Positions 33,191 through 42,357 of a stretch of DNA of 64,000 bases are shown piece by piece; positions within the stretch are counted from its first letter, which is position 1; every line of letters begins with the position of its first letter. A model generated the notes under the pieces. That model was not told the DNA's origin, did no database searches, and saw only the letters and a list, made by a program, of their open reading frames with translations. This stretch comes from Pseudanabaena galeata CCNP1313 (GTDB lineage Bacteria; Cyanobacteriota; Cyanobacteriia; Pseudanabaenales; Pseudanabaenaceae). The position numbers and the translations under genes were made by a program. The stretch is from positions 1,426,001-1,490,000 of the forward strand of contig NZ_CP112874.1 of the NCBI RefSeq assembly GCF_029910235.1. The letters are read 5' to 3'.

Positions 33191-33547
33191 ATGAACACCC
33201 ACAAACAAATCCAACAGATCGCCGCAACCGATGAACTCCTCGATCAAGCGATCGCCCTTACCCCCATCCGCAAACCCAAAGACCTCAACCACCTCCAACG
33301 CCGCCAACAACAACGCGCCATTAGCAACGACATGATCCGCGTCGCGATCGCCTACGGACAACAACGCAGCGATCGGCACGGCGCGATCGTCTACACATTA
33401 AGCGATCGCCAACTCAAAACCAGTCCCTACGCCAAATTCACCGACACCCTCAGAGGATTGCAAGTCATCTGTTTACCAGACCTGCAAACCCTCCAAATCC
33501 TCACCACCTATTGGAACTTCGACAGCAAACGCAAAGCCAGAAAATAA
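33191..33547 (+). CDS. DUF4258-like protein
   Basis: 118 residues. The central part, QRRQQQRAISNDMIRVAIAYGQQ, and the later strands (GAIVYTLSDRQL, LRGLQVICLPDLQTLQILTTYW) resemble DUF4258 proteins, which often lie in toxin-antitoxin contexts with a RelE-like fold; the match is by eye. It is richer in C-ending codons and HIP1-type sites than the AT-rich RM gene. The downstream PLD-like gene starts 4 bp after the stop, so the two form an operon. Confidence 0.6.
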   Translation: MNTHKQIQQIAATDELLDQAIALTPIRKPKDLNHLQRRQQQRAISNDMIRVAIAYGQQRSDRHGAIVYTLSDRQLKTSPYAKFTDTLRGLQVICLPDLQTLQILTTYWNFDSKRKARK

Positions 33548-33551
33548 ACCT

Positions 33552-34241
33552 ATGCAAAACTCCAAAGACCTCAGAGCCATCTCCCAACTGCTCAAACAAG
33601 CCCAAACCATGATCGACAAATACAATCTCCCGCCGCAAAAATTTCTCGAACAATTAGGATTGCTGCAAACTCAACCCGAAACCGAAATTGTCTTTGAAAG
33701 AACTGGCGGACGGTTCCATCTCTTCAAAGCCCTCGAAGAAGCCAAAGAACGAGTCGTGATCAAATGTCCTTGGGCAAGCGATCGCGCCATCGACAACGAC
33801 CTGATGCTACGGCTCAACTATGCCCTCGACCAAGGCGTACAGATCGATCTCGGCTGGGGCTACCAATACGACATCGGCACTGTCATCAAACAAGACCGTC
33901 ACGGCAACCTCACCTTCGCCGCCGAAGGACAATATCGCTATAGCGCCATGTCCAAACTCTTCCAACTGCAAAAAAGCTACAGCGATCGCCTCCACCTCAA
34001 ACTCACAGGCGGACATAGCAAATACTTTGTCTGCGATCGTCAATTCGCCTATGTCGGCAGTCACAATATTCTCAGTTCCACCATTCCCAATCTCAAAAGC
34101 ACCTATCCCGACCTCCAAGGCGATGAAACAGGAACAATCCATCGAAATCTCGAAATGATTCAAAAACTGATTAACCGCTACGATCAAGCGATCGATCTCA
34201 CAGGCTCCGATTTGTTCTCAACCGCAAGATTGACAGCATGA
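33552..34241 (+). CDS. PLD-like (single HKD) protein
   Basis: 229 residues. One phospholipase D-type motif is visible: HSKYFVCDRQFAYVGSHN (about 155-172; H, K and GS-N present). Upstream strands RVVIKCPWASD and GVQIDLGWGYQYDIG fit the first half of a single PLD domain. Single-HKD proteins such as Nuc and BfiI dimerise to form an active site and are often nucleases; this one may act on DNA or RNA (inference). The N-terminal 45 residues are helical. Codon use matches the upstream gene, so the pair probably travels together. Confidence 0.75.
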   Translation: MQNSKDLRAISQLLKQAQTMIDKYNLPPQKFLEQLGLLQTQPETEIVFERTGGRFHLFKALEEAKERVVIKCPWASDRAIDNDLMLRLNYALDQGVQIDLGWGYQYDIGTVIKQDRHGNLTFAAEGQYRYSAMSKLFQLQKSYSDRLHLKLTGGHSKYFVCDRQFAYVGSHNILSSTIPNLKSTYPDLQGDETGTIHRNLEMIQKLINRYDQAIDLTGSDLFSTARLTA

Positions 34242-34263
34242 ATTTTATGTTGCAAAGCGATCA

Positions 34264-34332
34264 AGATCTCCGACTTTTTCTTTGCTATTACAGAACAATT
34301 CTGCTAATCACAAAAAAAGTTGGAGATCTGAG
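34264..34332. repeat. Long hairpin with AGATCTCCGACTTTTTC arms
   Basis: AGATCTCCGACTTTTTCTT pairs (one mismatch) with AAAAAAGTTGGAGATCT around an AT-rich loop of about 30 bases. It follows the PLD-like gene and may terminate it. Related arm sequence occurs alone at about 52940 and in part near 555-575. Confidence 0.65.
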
Positions 34333-34409
34333 CCTTTACTCTTTCAGCTTTATTTAGCCACCGTTGCGTGATATGAGAGATAATTGGATTTTATAACGTT
34401 TACAAATTC

Positions 34410-35846
34410 ATGTCTGTTCGAGTTCGTATTGCACCAAGCCCAACGGGTAACTTACACATCGGCACAGCCCGTACCGCCGTATTTAACTGGCTGTATGCCC
34501 GTAACCAAGGCGGGACATTTATCCTCAGAGTCGAAGACACCGATCGCGAAAGATCTAAGGATGAATATACCCAAAATATCTTAGAAGGCTTGGCTTGGTT
34601 GGGGATTGACTTTGATGAGGGGCCATTTTTTCAAACACAACGTAGCGATCGCTATATTGCCACCGTACATAAACTTTTAGCCGAGAAAAAAGCCTACTTT
34701 TGCTACTGCACCGAAGCTGAGCTAGAGACAATGCGTGAGGCTCAAAAAGCCAACAAACAAGCACCACGCTACGACAATCGCCATCGCAATCTTACCGACG
34801 AGCAACGTCAAGCCTTTGAAGCCGAAGGTCGTCGCCCCGTAGTTCGCTTCATCATTGAGGAACCACGCACAGTTGCATGGAATGACCTAGTACGCGGCAA
34901 TGTCTCATGGAGCAGCAGCGATCTTGGTGGTGATATGGTCATTGCCCGTGTTGATGAGCAAGGCAATATCGGCTTGCCACTGTATAACTTTGCCGTAGTT
35001 GTCGATGACATCGATATGGAGATCACCCAAGTTATTCGTGGAGAAGATCATATTGCTAACACCGCCAAGCAAATTCTCATTTATGAAGCATTAGGAGCAA
35101 CACCACCGCAGTTTGGTCATACGCCACTAATTCTTAATCAGCAAGGCGCAAAAATCTCCAAACGTGATGGCGCAACTTCCGTTTGGGAATTTCGGAATAT
35201 GGGCTATATTCCTGAAGCATTCAATAACTACATGGCTCTGCTCGGTTGGTCACCTAGCGATGGCAAGGAACTCTTCACCCTCCAAGAAGCATCCCAAATC
35301 TTCAGCTTCGATCGCGTCAATAAGGCAGGAGCAAAATTTGATTGGGATAAACTCAATTGGATTAATAGCCAATATTTGCATTCTTTACCAACAGAAGACG
35401 TATGCGATCGCCTAACTCCATTTCTCAAGGAAGCTGGCTATGATTTAGCATCTGTCGATCGCCAATGGTTGCTCGACTTGACTAAACTAATCGCACCAAG
35501 TTTAACCCTCTTGACCGATGCCGCCACGATTAGCAAGTTCTTCTTCACTGAGTTTGAAGACTATACCGATGAAGCGAAGGCTACACTACAAGGTGATGCG
35601 ATCGCAGGTATCATTACCGCTCTCATTGAAGCGCTCAAAGAAACTACGGATCTTGACGCTGATAGTGCTGGCGAAGTAATTAAAACAGTCACTAAGTCTC
35701 AAGGTGTCAAGAAAGGAGTTGTGATGAAGTCTCTAAGGGCTTCCCTCACAGGCGATCTGCATGGGCCAGAAATCTTGCCCTCGTTTGTACTACTTCAGCG
35801 TAAAGGTTTAGCATTGTCCCGTTTACAACGCGCCTTAACTGTATAA
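34410..35846 (+). CDS. gltX: Glutamyl-tRNA synthetase
   Basis: 478 residues, normal for bacterial GluRS, which charges tRNA-Glu; in cyanobacteria that product also feeds tetrapyrrole synthesis. Class I signatures: PSPTGNLHIGTARTAVFNWL near the N-terminus and KISKRDGATSVWEF (KMSKS-type) at about 248. GEDHIANTAKQILIYEALG and the helical anticodon-binding C-terminus (SQGVKKGVVMKSLRASLTG ... RLQRAL) are present. It stands alone between the PLD-like gene and the NACHT gene. Confidence 0.97.
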   Translation: MSVRVRIAPSPTGNLHIGTARTAVFNWLYARNQGGTFILRVEDTDRERSKDEYTQNILEGLAWLGIDFDEGPFFQTQRSDRYIATVHKLLAEKKAYFCYCTEAELETMREAQKANKQAPRYDNRHRNLTDEQRQAFEAEGRRPVVRFIIEEPRTVAWNDLVRGNVSWSSSDLGGDMVIARVDEQGNIGLPLYNFAVVVDDIDMEITQVIRGEDHIANTAKQILIYEALGATPPQFGHTPLILNQQGAKISKRDGATSVWEFRNMGYIPEAFNNYMALLGWSPSDGKELFTLQEASQIFSFDRVNKAGAKFDWDKLNWINSQYLHSLPTEDVCDRLTPFLKEAGYDLASVDRQWLLDLTKLIAPSLTLLTDAATISKFFFTEFEDYTDEAKATLQGDAIAGIITALIEALKETTDLDADSAGEVIKTVTKSQGVKKGVVMKSLRASLTGDLHGPEILPSFVLLQRKGLALSRLQRALTV

Positions 35847-35885
35847 CTGATGTTACGTGGAAGGAATTCTTGTGATCGCGTAAGC

Positions 35886-35962
35886 CTAGGGCTGGCACGG
35901 GGGCGCAGCCCCTACAAGATCTAAAATTTATAGGTAGGGGCAATCCCCCCGTGGTTGCCCTG
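35886..35962. repeat. Inverted GTAGGGGC-type repeat
   Basis: GGCACGGGGGCGCAGCCCCT and AGGGGCAATCCCCCCGTGG form imperfect inverted arms around an AT-rich loop. This type of palindromic repeat is widespread between cyanobacterial genes. It separates the convergent gltX and NACHT genes. Confidence 0.7.
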
Positions 35963-36013
35963 TCATGCTAGCAGCAAGAGATTCATCATCTAAATTCCAC
36001 GTAATATCAGTGA

Positions 36014-38317
36014 TTAAGTAACAGGTAATAGCAAACTTTGCTCGATCGCCTGTCTGACCGATTGACGGATATAGCAATCACTTTCGAGGCATTCGACTAA
36101 TAGACGATTAGCATTACAGTATTGACGTAGAAGTTCTATTTGATGGGGGGTGAAGTCCCAGCTTTGACCAATGTTACGATGATTGACGGTCTGTAGACGT
36201 AAATCATTTGCCCAAAGTTGCCATTGCACATCACTATCAGCATCGTCAGGACAGTTAGCAATTAACTCTGTTAAAGCATTTGCTAAGTGAGGTTCTTGCA
36301 TCTCTTGGGCGTACTCTAGAGCTAGACTAAGATCAAGATCAAGATCAAGACCCAGATCTTCTCCATCTTTAGTTTCTAACGCCCGCGCCAAATCAAAGGC
36401 TAGATCAAGATTGAGATTGCGATTTTGACAGAGATCAAGGTCAAGTACGAGAGTTCTCGTTAATACGTTTGCCAAATTAATCGGATCGCTCTGAGCGATC
36501 GCTCTGCCCAGTGTCAAATAGAAAGCGCGTACCGACTGAAGGCGATCGGGAACTTGAGAAGTTTCCGCTTTTAGTTTGACCCATTGCAACAAGCCTTGTA
36601 ATTGTTGATCTCCAGCTATCAGGCGATCGCATTGCTCTTTCATTAACTGTAATAATTCATCAGCCGATCGCATCATCCCCACCGCCAGACGCAAAATGTC
36701 ATGCCAACGGTGATCGGTGATTTTACTCGCTAGCAAGGTCAGCGTATCTTGATTGCCATTGTAAACAAGCTCCCGCGCCGCTAGATATTCCTGAAAAGTT
36801 AAATGCGAAAAAGAATAAATTCCCTTAGCACGTTCCACAAACAATCCATGTTGAGATTCTATCGCTTTGATAATTGCTTCACTATCTAGTTGCAACGCCT
36901 CCTCATCGATATGCGCCTTAGGCAAATTGCGAATGTAATCGGTGATATAACGTTCCAGATCGACTTGCCGAAAGAAATAATCACCTTGATAAAAGGTTGT
37001 ACAAGCAACCTGCGCCAAGAGATCTTCTTTCCGTTGCATCGATAGATTTTTGTAAATCTGATGTCGTTCGATATTGCGTTTGGCATCCCATTTTTTGAGC
37101 AATACATCTAACCCCTCGCGATAGAGTTCCGAACGATTGGTGGGGAAATCACCAAATTCATCAAATACTAAACATAGGAGCGTGAGCAGTAAAGGATTTG
37201 TCGCCAATTCTTGAATAGGGCGATTGTCTTCGACTTTTCGCAGAAAAAGCTCAATATGTCGGGAATTACCAGCAAACCAACGCTGAGCAAACTGAGAAAT
37301 CTGCAATGGTCGGAAGTTCGCCACCTCAACTTCCGTAAACTTCTCAAATACATATTCCTGCGCTCCCAATCGACTTGTAATTACGAAGCGATTGCTATAG
37401 TACTGCTCTGAGAAACTCCGCAGATCTTCGAGAACACGATGCAAATCATCTTCGCGAACTTCATCCAGTCCATCCCAAAATAGAATCGCTCGTCCATGTT
37501 GTAAAAGTTGTTTAATCGTTAGCTCATCACCAATGTTATAAGCATGAAAGTCTTGGGCAATATAATCTATTAGCCTTGGCTGAATTTCCACGCCTGCATA
37601 CTGACGCAATGTCACAAAAATCGGTACTAAATCGCCAAAAATCTCACCTTGCGAACATTTCAAGGCGGTATATTTTAACAGCGTCGTTTTGCCTGCCCCC
37701 GGTTTGCCTAGCAACATCAGTTTGCGATAACGATTTAAAGCCTCTATGCTCGACACACGATCTTCATTAATCACGCCCATTTCAATGCGATCGCGTCCAT
37801 GATAGGTAGCCAGTAAATCCGCAATTCCTAAACGTCGACGGCTTGTAATTTTTTCGAGAACATCAGTTCCTGTATAAATGTTTTCCAGATCAATCGGGTG
37901 CGACATATCTAAAACTCGCATGGTGGCACAGCGTTCTTGGATAATCTGGCGACTGCGATAGCGCAGTTGCTGCACCAGTTCTTCGATATCAATATCTAAG
38001 GAAACAACACCCTGAGTAGATGGAGCTTGGTTACCAAGCAATAAGGTTTGTTCACTCTGTGGACTGGTTTCGGCATCTAGATAATTTTGCAAAATATGCA
38101 AGAGGCGATTATTTTTACCAGGTCCCTTACCACTGATGTCAAACTTCCGATAAATTTCTCCCATGCGTTTGCGATAGGCTTCTTCAGAAATACCCAAAAA
38201 ACTAGCAACTTCGCGATCTTCGCGATTTTCCCCAAATCTTAATAGGAAAACACTTTCCTGATCGGCAGAAAGCTGATGGGTTTGCGCCATTCGCATCAGA
38301 AATTTTTGGGGAAACAT
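36014..38317 (-). CDS. NACHT NTPase with N-terminal HTH
   Basis: About 767 residues from the ATG at 38317 (MFPQKFLMRMAQTHQLS; 38296 and 38290 also possible). The frame extends to an ATG at 38422, but those 35 residues come from a repeat palindrome, so I leave them out. Numbering from 38317: a sigma-70-like HTH (QESVFLLRFGENREDREVASFLGISEEAYRKRM, about 20-55), a linker with CDS-typical IYTGTDVLEKITS, Walker A LLGKPGAGKTTLLK (about 204-213), Walker B ILFWDGLDEV (about 278), the NACHT winged-helix region, a Leu/Asp-rich repeat (DLDLDLDL) and a C-terminal helical domain (HQIELLRQYCNANRLLVECL) like that of cyanobacterial NACHT proteins. Related bacterial NACHT proteins defend against phage. Confidence 0.85.
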   Translation of the reverse strand: MFPQKFLMRMAQTHQLSADQESVFLLRFGENREDREVASFLGISEEAYRKRMGEIYRKFDISGKGPGKNNRLLHILQNYLDAETSPQSEQTLLLGNQAPSTQGVVSLDIDIEELVQQLRYRSRQIIQERCATMRVLDMSHPIDLENIYTGTDVLEKITSRRRLGIADLLATYHGRDRIEMGVINEDRVSSIEALNRYRKLMLLGKPGAGKTTLLKYTALKCSQGEIFGDLVPIFVTLRQYAGVEIQPRLIDYIAQDFHAYNIGDELTIKQLLQHGRAILFWDGLDEVREDDLHRVLEDLRSFSEQYYSNRFVITSRLGAQEYVFEKFTEVEVANFRPLQISQFAQRWFAGNSRHIELFLRKVEDNRPIQELATNPLLLTLLCLVFDEFGDFPTNRSELYREGLDVLLKKWDAKRNIERHQIYKNLSMQRKEDLLAQVACTTFYQGDYFFRQVDLERYITDYIRNLPKAHIDEEALQLDSEAIIKAIESQHGLFVERAKGIYSFSHLTFQEYLAARELVYNGNQDTLTLLASKITDHRWHDILRLAVGMMRSADELLQLMKEQCDRLIAGDQQLQGLLQWVKLKAETSQVPDRLQSVRAFYLTLGRAIAQSDPINLANVLTRTLVLDLDLCQNRNLNLDLAFDLARALETKDGEDLGLDLDLDLSLALEYAQEMQEPHLANALTELIANCPDDADSDVQWQLWANDLRLQTVNHRNIGQSWDFTPHQIELLRQYCNANRLLVECLESDCYIRQSVRQAIEQSLLLPVT

Positions 38318-38355
38318 AAGTTGTAGAAGTTTTAGCAAGCCAACAGGTTTAGTAC

Positions 38356-38460
38356 TACAGCGTTTAGCACTTAAACGAACCAAAAGAAGATTTTTGAAAG
38401 CGTTGCAAAGCAACGCTTTCAAAAATCTTCTTGGTTTGGGTTTAAGTGATAAACGCTGTA
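38356..38460. repeat. 105-bp compound palindrome
   Basis: The inner perfect stem ACCAAAAGAAGATTTTTGAA...(38380-38436) has the core AAAGCGTTGC/GCAACGCTTT. Looser outer arms ACAGCGTTTAGCACTTAAAC and GTTTAAGTGATAAACGCTGT extend it to 38356 and 38460. It covers the apparent upstream ATG of the NACHT gene and the region between it and the hydrolase gene's stop. Confidence 0.88.
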
Positions 38461-38487
38461 AAATGCAAAGCGGCTATGCCGCTTTAC

Positions 38488-39351
38488 CTATGATAAATGC
38501 CGATCGCACCATGTATCAATATCTGTTAGTAAGCGATCGCCAATTTCCCAAGGCAATAAATGAGCTGTATTTGGATAACAAATAAATTCGCAATTAGGTA
38601 ATAGTTTTGCTGTCTCTAGGGTTGATGCAGCCGTAATATGTCGATCTTGCTCAGCCGCGATCGCTAGACAAGGAACTTGAATTTTAGATAAATCATTAGT
38701 GCGATCATATCCCTGTCGCAGCGCTTGCATTAAGGCTCTTTGGGCATAGCGCGAGGTTTGTAAATAGGCTTTTGCCCCAGTATGAGAAATTTGATCGTAG
38801 GCTGACTTTGTATGTTGCTGAATCAAATATTTGATCAGCGATCGCTTACCAAACCATTCAATATGCCATCGACGCTTTGGCAAAATCCAATGCAACCCAA
38901 CGGCGATTACTAAATTGACATATTCCCACCAAGCGATTTTGGGTAAGCTACTGCGGGGCTTGGCAGCCGTGGCTATTAAAACTAAACCGATAATCTTGGG
39001 ACTGAAGTTATTTTGCGATGAACCTCGGAACTCCATCGCCCGAAGTGTCAACTCTATCGCTAAAATCCCACCTAAAGACCATCCTAAAATCAGATATTCC
39101 GTAGATGACTGATCGTTTAATGCATCTTGCTGCGCTGATTGATGATCACTTTCCAAAAGATCCCACAGATCTTGTATGTGATCTAACATTGTGAAAGTCG
39201 CAATTGCCTTACAATTTCCATAACCACGCAAGTCAGGCGAAATCGCCCTAACACCTCGATCATGAAAATGTTGCGCGAATATCTGCATTGCTTCGCTATT
39301 TCCGGGGTGTCCGTGCAAGCATAAAACTTTTAATTTGCGATCGCTACTCAT
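38488..39351 (-). CDS. Alpha/beta hydrolase
   Basis: 287 residues from the ATG at 39351 (MSSDRKLKVLCLHGHPGNSEAM); the ATG at 39393 adds 14 poorly matching residues. Fold: LCLHGHPGN (oxyanion strand), RAISPDLRGYG, nucleophile elbow ILGWSLGGILAIEL (Ser about 97), acid in AIAAEQDRHITAA and terminal histidine in YPNTAHLLPWEIGD. No signal peptide. The substrate is unknown; it looks like the broad haloperoxidase/esterase class. Divergent from the chemotaxis-type genes on the plus strand, 65 bp away. Confidence 0.85.
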   Translation of the reverse strand: MSSDRKLKVLCLHGHPGNSEAMQIFAQHFHDRGVRAISPDLRGYGNCKAIATFTMLDHIQDLWDLLESDHQSAQQDALNDQSSTEYLILGWSLGGILAIELTLRAMEFRGSSQNNFSPKIIGLVLIATAAKPRSSLPKIAWWEYVNLVIAVGLHWILPKRRWHIEWFGKRSLIKYLIQQHTKSAYDQISHTGAKAYLQTSRYAQRALMQALRQGYDRTNDLSKIQVPCLAIAAEQDRHITAASTLETAKLLPNCEFICYPNTAHLLPWEIGDRLLTDIDTWCDRHLS

Positions 39352-39416
39352 TAGAAATACATTAGAAATACATTTGAATTTGAAATAAATCAAGTCTTAC
39401 TTACCTTAACTTGACA

Positions 39417-40637
39417 ATGGCGCAGACTTTACAAGAGAACGACGCTTCCAAGCTCCCAATAGATAAAAGCGTTAGTCAAAATCAACCAATCAATATCATC
39501 CCAGTTGGTGAAGTTATCGCTAACTTAACTTATGAAAGTCTCATAGGAATGTTGCGATTACTCAAAAACCATACAGGGATTGCCAATATTCAAACACCTC
39601 ATTTCAGTTGGAAAGTATTTATTAACGATGGGAGTATCGCTTTTATTGAAGACAAAAATGAATTTTTACCCACATTAAATCGCAAATTAAAAATCCAAAA
39701 AGTTCATATTTCGCAAGATCTTTTGCGTAGTAATGCCAATAAGCCAATTAATAGTATTGATACGTATAGTTTACTAGGTAAAATTTATGCCCAAGATCGG
39801 GAAAATTGTCTATCAATTTTTAAAGAAATATTATTAGAAAACTTTTTAGCAATTTCTTTAGAGAAAAAGTTTTCCCTAATATGGAAGCACTTGCCATTAG
39901 ATCCCCAAATTATTCTGCCAATTTGGCAATTACCCGACCTCGAAAAAGCGATCGCTAAAGCAACTGCTCAATGGCGCACCTTTGCTTATGTTCGTCATCC
40001 CTACCAAACAGTACAACTACTAGATCCCGAATGTAGCATCGCCCAAGTGCCACTGTTTACCCAAGTCACCAATGGGAAGTATCGGATTAGTGAAATTGCT
40101 GATCGCTTTCAACAACATATCACTCGCACTGCTCTCAAACTCGATAAACTAGCTGAAAATCGCACCGTGGCTATCTTGCCATTAACATTAAGCGGCTCCG
40201 ATGCAAATGAGGGGTTAAACCTTGATGAAATAGTAGAAACGCGATCGCGCCCCAAAGTGATGATCGTTGATGATTCCCCTGTGTTGTTAAAGCAATTTGG
40301 CAATTTACTCACAAGTTGGGGATATCAATTAAGCCTAGTCAGTGACTCCGCTAACGCGACTAAGCAAATGTTGTCAGAAAAACCCAACATTGTATTTATG
40401 GATATAAACATGCCTAACTTAAATGGGTTTGAACTGATTAAACAAATTCGTCGTCAACCATCATTAGCTGGCATCCCTTTGGTTTTAGTCACATCCGAAA
40501 ATACGATCACTAACAACTTTCGCGCAAAATGGGCAAATTGTCGGTTTTTAAGTAAACCGCGCACCACCAATGATATTCAAGAATTTCGTGAGCAAGTTCG
40601 GGCGATTTTGCAAGATTTGATCGCCCCATCATCATAG
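39417..40637 (+). CDS. PATAN-REC response regulator (PatA/PixG/PilG type), copy 1
   Basis: 406 residues from the ATG at 39417 (MAQTLQENDASK); a TTG at 39411 is less likely. The N-terminal 250 residues are a PATAN-type domain (LIGMLRLLKNHTGIANIQTPHFSWKVFIN ... WQLPDLEKAIAKATAQWRTF). The C-terminal REC (about 280-400) has VMIVDDSPVLLKQF, FMDINMPNLNGFELI with the phospho-acceptor Asp, VTSENT and FLSKPR. Relatives steer phototaxis and pilus activity with PilH/PilI/PilJ. It is similar in order and motifs to the gene at 41014, so the pair looks like a tandem duplication. Confidence 0.88.
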   Translation: MAQTLQENDASKLPIDKSVSQNQPINIIPVGEVIANLTYESLIGMLRLLKNHTGIANIQTPHFSWKVFINDGSIAFIEDKNEFLPTLNRKLKIQKVHISQDLLRSNANKPINSIDTYSLLGKIYAQDRENCLSIFKEILLENFLAISLEKKFSLIWKHLPLDPQIILPIWQLPDLEKAIAKATAQWRTFAYVRHPYQTVQLLDPECSIAQVPLFTQVTNGKYRISEIADRFQQHITRTALKLDKLAENRTVAILPLTLSGSDANEGLNLDEIVETRSRPKVMIVDDSPVLLKQFGNLLTSWGYQLSLVSDSANATKQMLSEKPNIVFMDINMPNLNGFELIKQIRRQPSLAGIPLVLVTSENTITNNFRAKWANCRFLSKPRTTNDIQEFREQVRAILQDLIAPSS

Positions 40638-40640
40638 ATA

Positions 40641-40820
40641 CATAAGAGTGGCGGCACAAAGCACCACTACTCTTATGAGGAGTAAGCAGCAATTCTCATT
40701 ATGAAACCGATTTTGGTGTTTCCAGCGCCGAAGGCGCTGGAAACACCAAAATCGGTTTTTTGAAAGCCCGCCGTCGGCGGGCTTTCAAAAAAAACGATTT
40801 TTATAATTAGAATTGCGATG
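40641..40820. repeat. Palindrome cluster between the PATAN genes
   Basis: 40641-40677 is a CATAAGAGTGG hairpin. 40704-40758 is a 26-bp perfect stem (AAACCGATTTTGGTGTTTCC...). 40761-40787 is TGAAAGCCCGCC/GGCGGGCTTTCA, followed by A8. Outer arms GCAATTCTCATTAT (40689) and ATAATTAGAATTGC (40804-40817) enclose the last two. The remaining gap up to 41014 has no gene and probably carries the promoter of the chemosensory operon. Confidence 0.85.
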
Positions 40821-41013
40821 GAGTGAATGGCAAGCTATAACTAAGTAGAATTGCTTACAGACGATACGGTGCTAACCTGAATACAATTTGAGATAATGTA
40901 TCTGAGACAACCAATCGAATTTCTCTCTAGTTGCTACGATCTATAATAAAGTGATCCGTTTTTTGTAATATTTATAGTATTTTTCCCATCCAAGTGCCTC
41001 CCAGTCAAAAAAC

Positions 41014-42228
41014 ATGATTGCTATGACAGGTTCCTTGCCTAACTCAGACCTTGTGTCTAATAACTTGACAGACGGACAGGTAGTGAGGAATGCCACATTA
41101 CACATTCTGTTAGCAGCTATGCGTGTCATGAGTCGTTCTACAGGAGTAATCTGCGTAGAGACAAAATATCATCGGTGGAAATTATTACTCACGGGTGGAG
41201 GGTTAGTATTAGCAGAAGAAGAAGGTCAAGTCATCCCAACATTGGTTCGCAAATATAATAGTAAAGGTATTAATTTTTCACGCATTCCTGAATGGGAACA
41301 ACGCCAAAGCAATCGTCCTTACTGTTACCCTTTTGTGAACAATGTTTATAAAAAACATCCTGAAATTACCAAGGAAGTTTTAAAAGAGGTGATCTTAGAA
41401 AACCTATTGTCATTGCACCTAGAAGATAGTTTTTCATTTGTGTGGAAACCAGCTAATGATCTGCAAATACATCTACCGATTTGGCAGCTATCGTTACTAG
41501 AAAATACCATCGCTAACGAAGTGAGGCAATGGCAAAAATTTGATTGTGTCAAACATCCATATCAATTAGTGCAACTCGTTGATGCGGCTAATTTACTAGC
41601 AAGGGTGGGCAATGATAATTTTCCACTTTTTGCCAAGGTCACAACGGGGCAGGATCGTATCTCTGCGATCGCCGATACCTTTAAGCAGCCGATTTATCGC
41701 ACGGCATTATTGCTAGACAAGTTAGCTCAAAAAAATATTGTGTCAATTGTGCCTCTACAGGAGCGAAAATCCGACAGTGACATTGGTGCACGTATCCAGG
41801 CTAATGCCCCATCTGCCCCTAAGGATGAACCTAGAGTTTTTATTGTAGATGACTCACCTGTTTTACTGCAACAAATGCAACGTTTGCTGATTAGCTGGGG
41901 TTATCAAGTTGACTTAACCGATCATGCAGAAACCGCAACCGACAGAATCTTAGAATACAAGCCGACGATTGTATTTATTGATATTAATATGCCTAGCTTA
42001 AATGGATTTGATTTGATCAAACAAATTCGTCGCCAGCGTGAATTAGCTTCACTATCTTTAGTGTTAGTTACTGCTGAAAATAGTATGACTAATAACTTTA
42101 GGGCAAGGTGGGCAAATTGTCGTTTTCTCGCCAAGCCAAGATCGTCGTCAGATACACCTAAATTTCGCGACGAATTGCGTAACTTATTGAGAGAACTTGC
42201 ACCTTTATCGACGGATACATTAGTCTAG
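41014..42228 (+). CDS. PATAN-REC response regulator (PatA/PixG/PilG type), copy 2
   Basis: 404 residues with the same architecture as copy 1: PATAN-type N-terminus (LLAAMRVMSRSTGVICVETKYHRWKLLLT ... WQLSLLENTIANEVRQWQKF) and REC (VFIVDDSPVLLQQMQRLL, FIDINMPSLNGFDLIKQIRRQ, VTAENS, FLAKPR). By position, directly before the pilH/pilI/pilJ-like genes, this is the expected PilG equivalent of the operon. M4 (MTGSLPNSD) is an alternative start. Confidence 0.9.
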   Translation: MIAMTGSLPNSDLVSNNLTDGQVVRNATLHILLAAMRVMSRSTGVICVETKYHRWKLLLTGGGLVLAEEEGQVIPTLVRKYNSKGINFSRIPEWEQRQSNRPYCYPFVNNVYKKHPEITKEVLKEVILENLLSLHLEDSFSFVWKPANDLQIHLPIWQLSLLENTIANEVRQWQKFDCVKHPYQLVQLVDAANLLARVGNDNFPLFAKVTTGQDRISAIADTFKQPIYRTALLLDKLAQKNIVSIVPLQERKSDSDIGARIQANAPSAPKDEPRVFIVDDSPVLLQQMQRLLISWGYQVDLTDHAETATDRILEYKPTIVFIDINMPSLNGFDLIKQIRRQRELASLSLVLVTAENSMTNNFRARWANCRFLAKPRSSSDTPKFRDELRNLLRELAPLSTDTLV

Positions 42229-42357
42229 GAGCGGGATTTATATCGATTTTATAAAGTTAAACTTGTGATTAATCAAGAATGTGGGGGGTATATTCATTTT
42301 CAAATTAAGCATGAGTAGCAGCATTTAATTAACTGTACAAAATATAGGATGAAAATC

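Noticed and set aside
33807-34187. Minus-strand ORF of 126 residues
   Set aside because: Antisense shadow of the PLD-like gene; its Val/Ala/Glu-rich content comes from the C-rich codons on the plus strand.
38394-38585. Plus-strand ORF of 63 residues starting in the palindrome
   Set aside because: It is a translation of the repeat hairpin and the antisense of the hydrolase gene; the symmetrical start also produces the spurious N-terminus of the NACHT gene.
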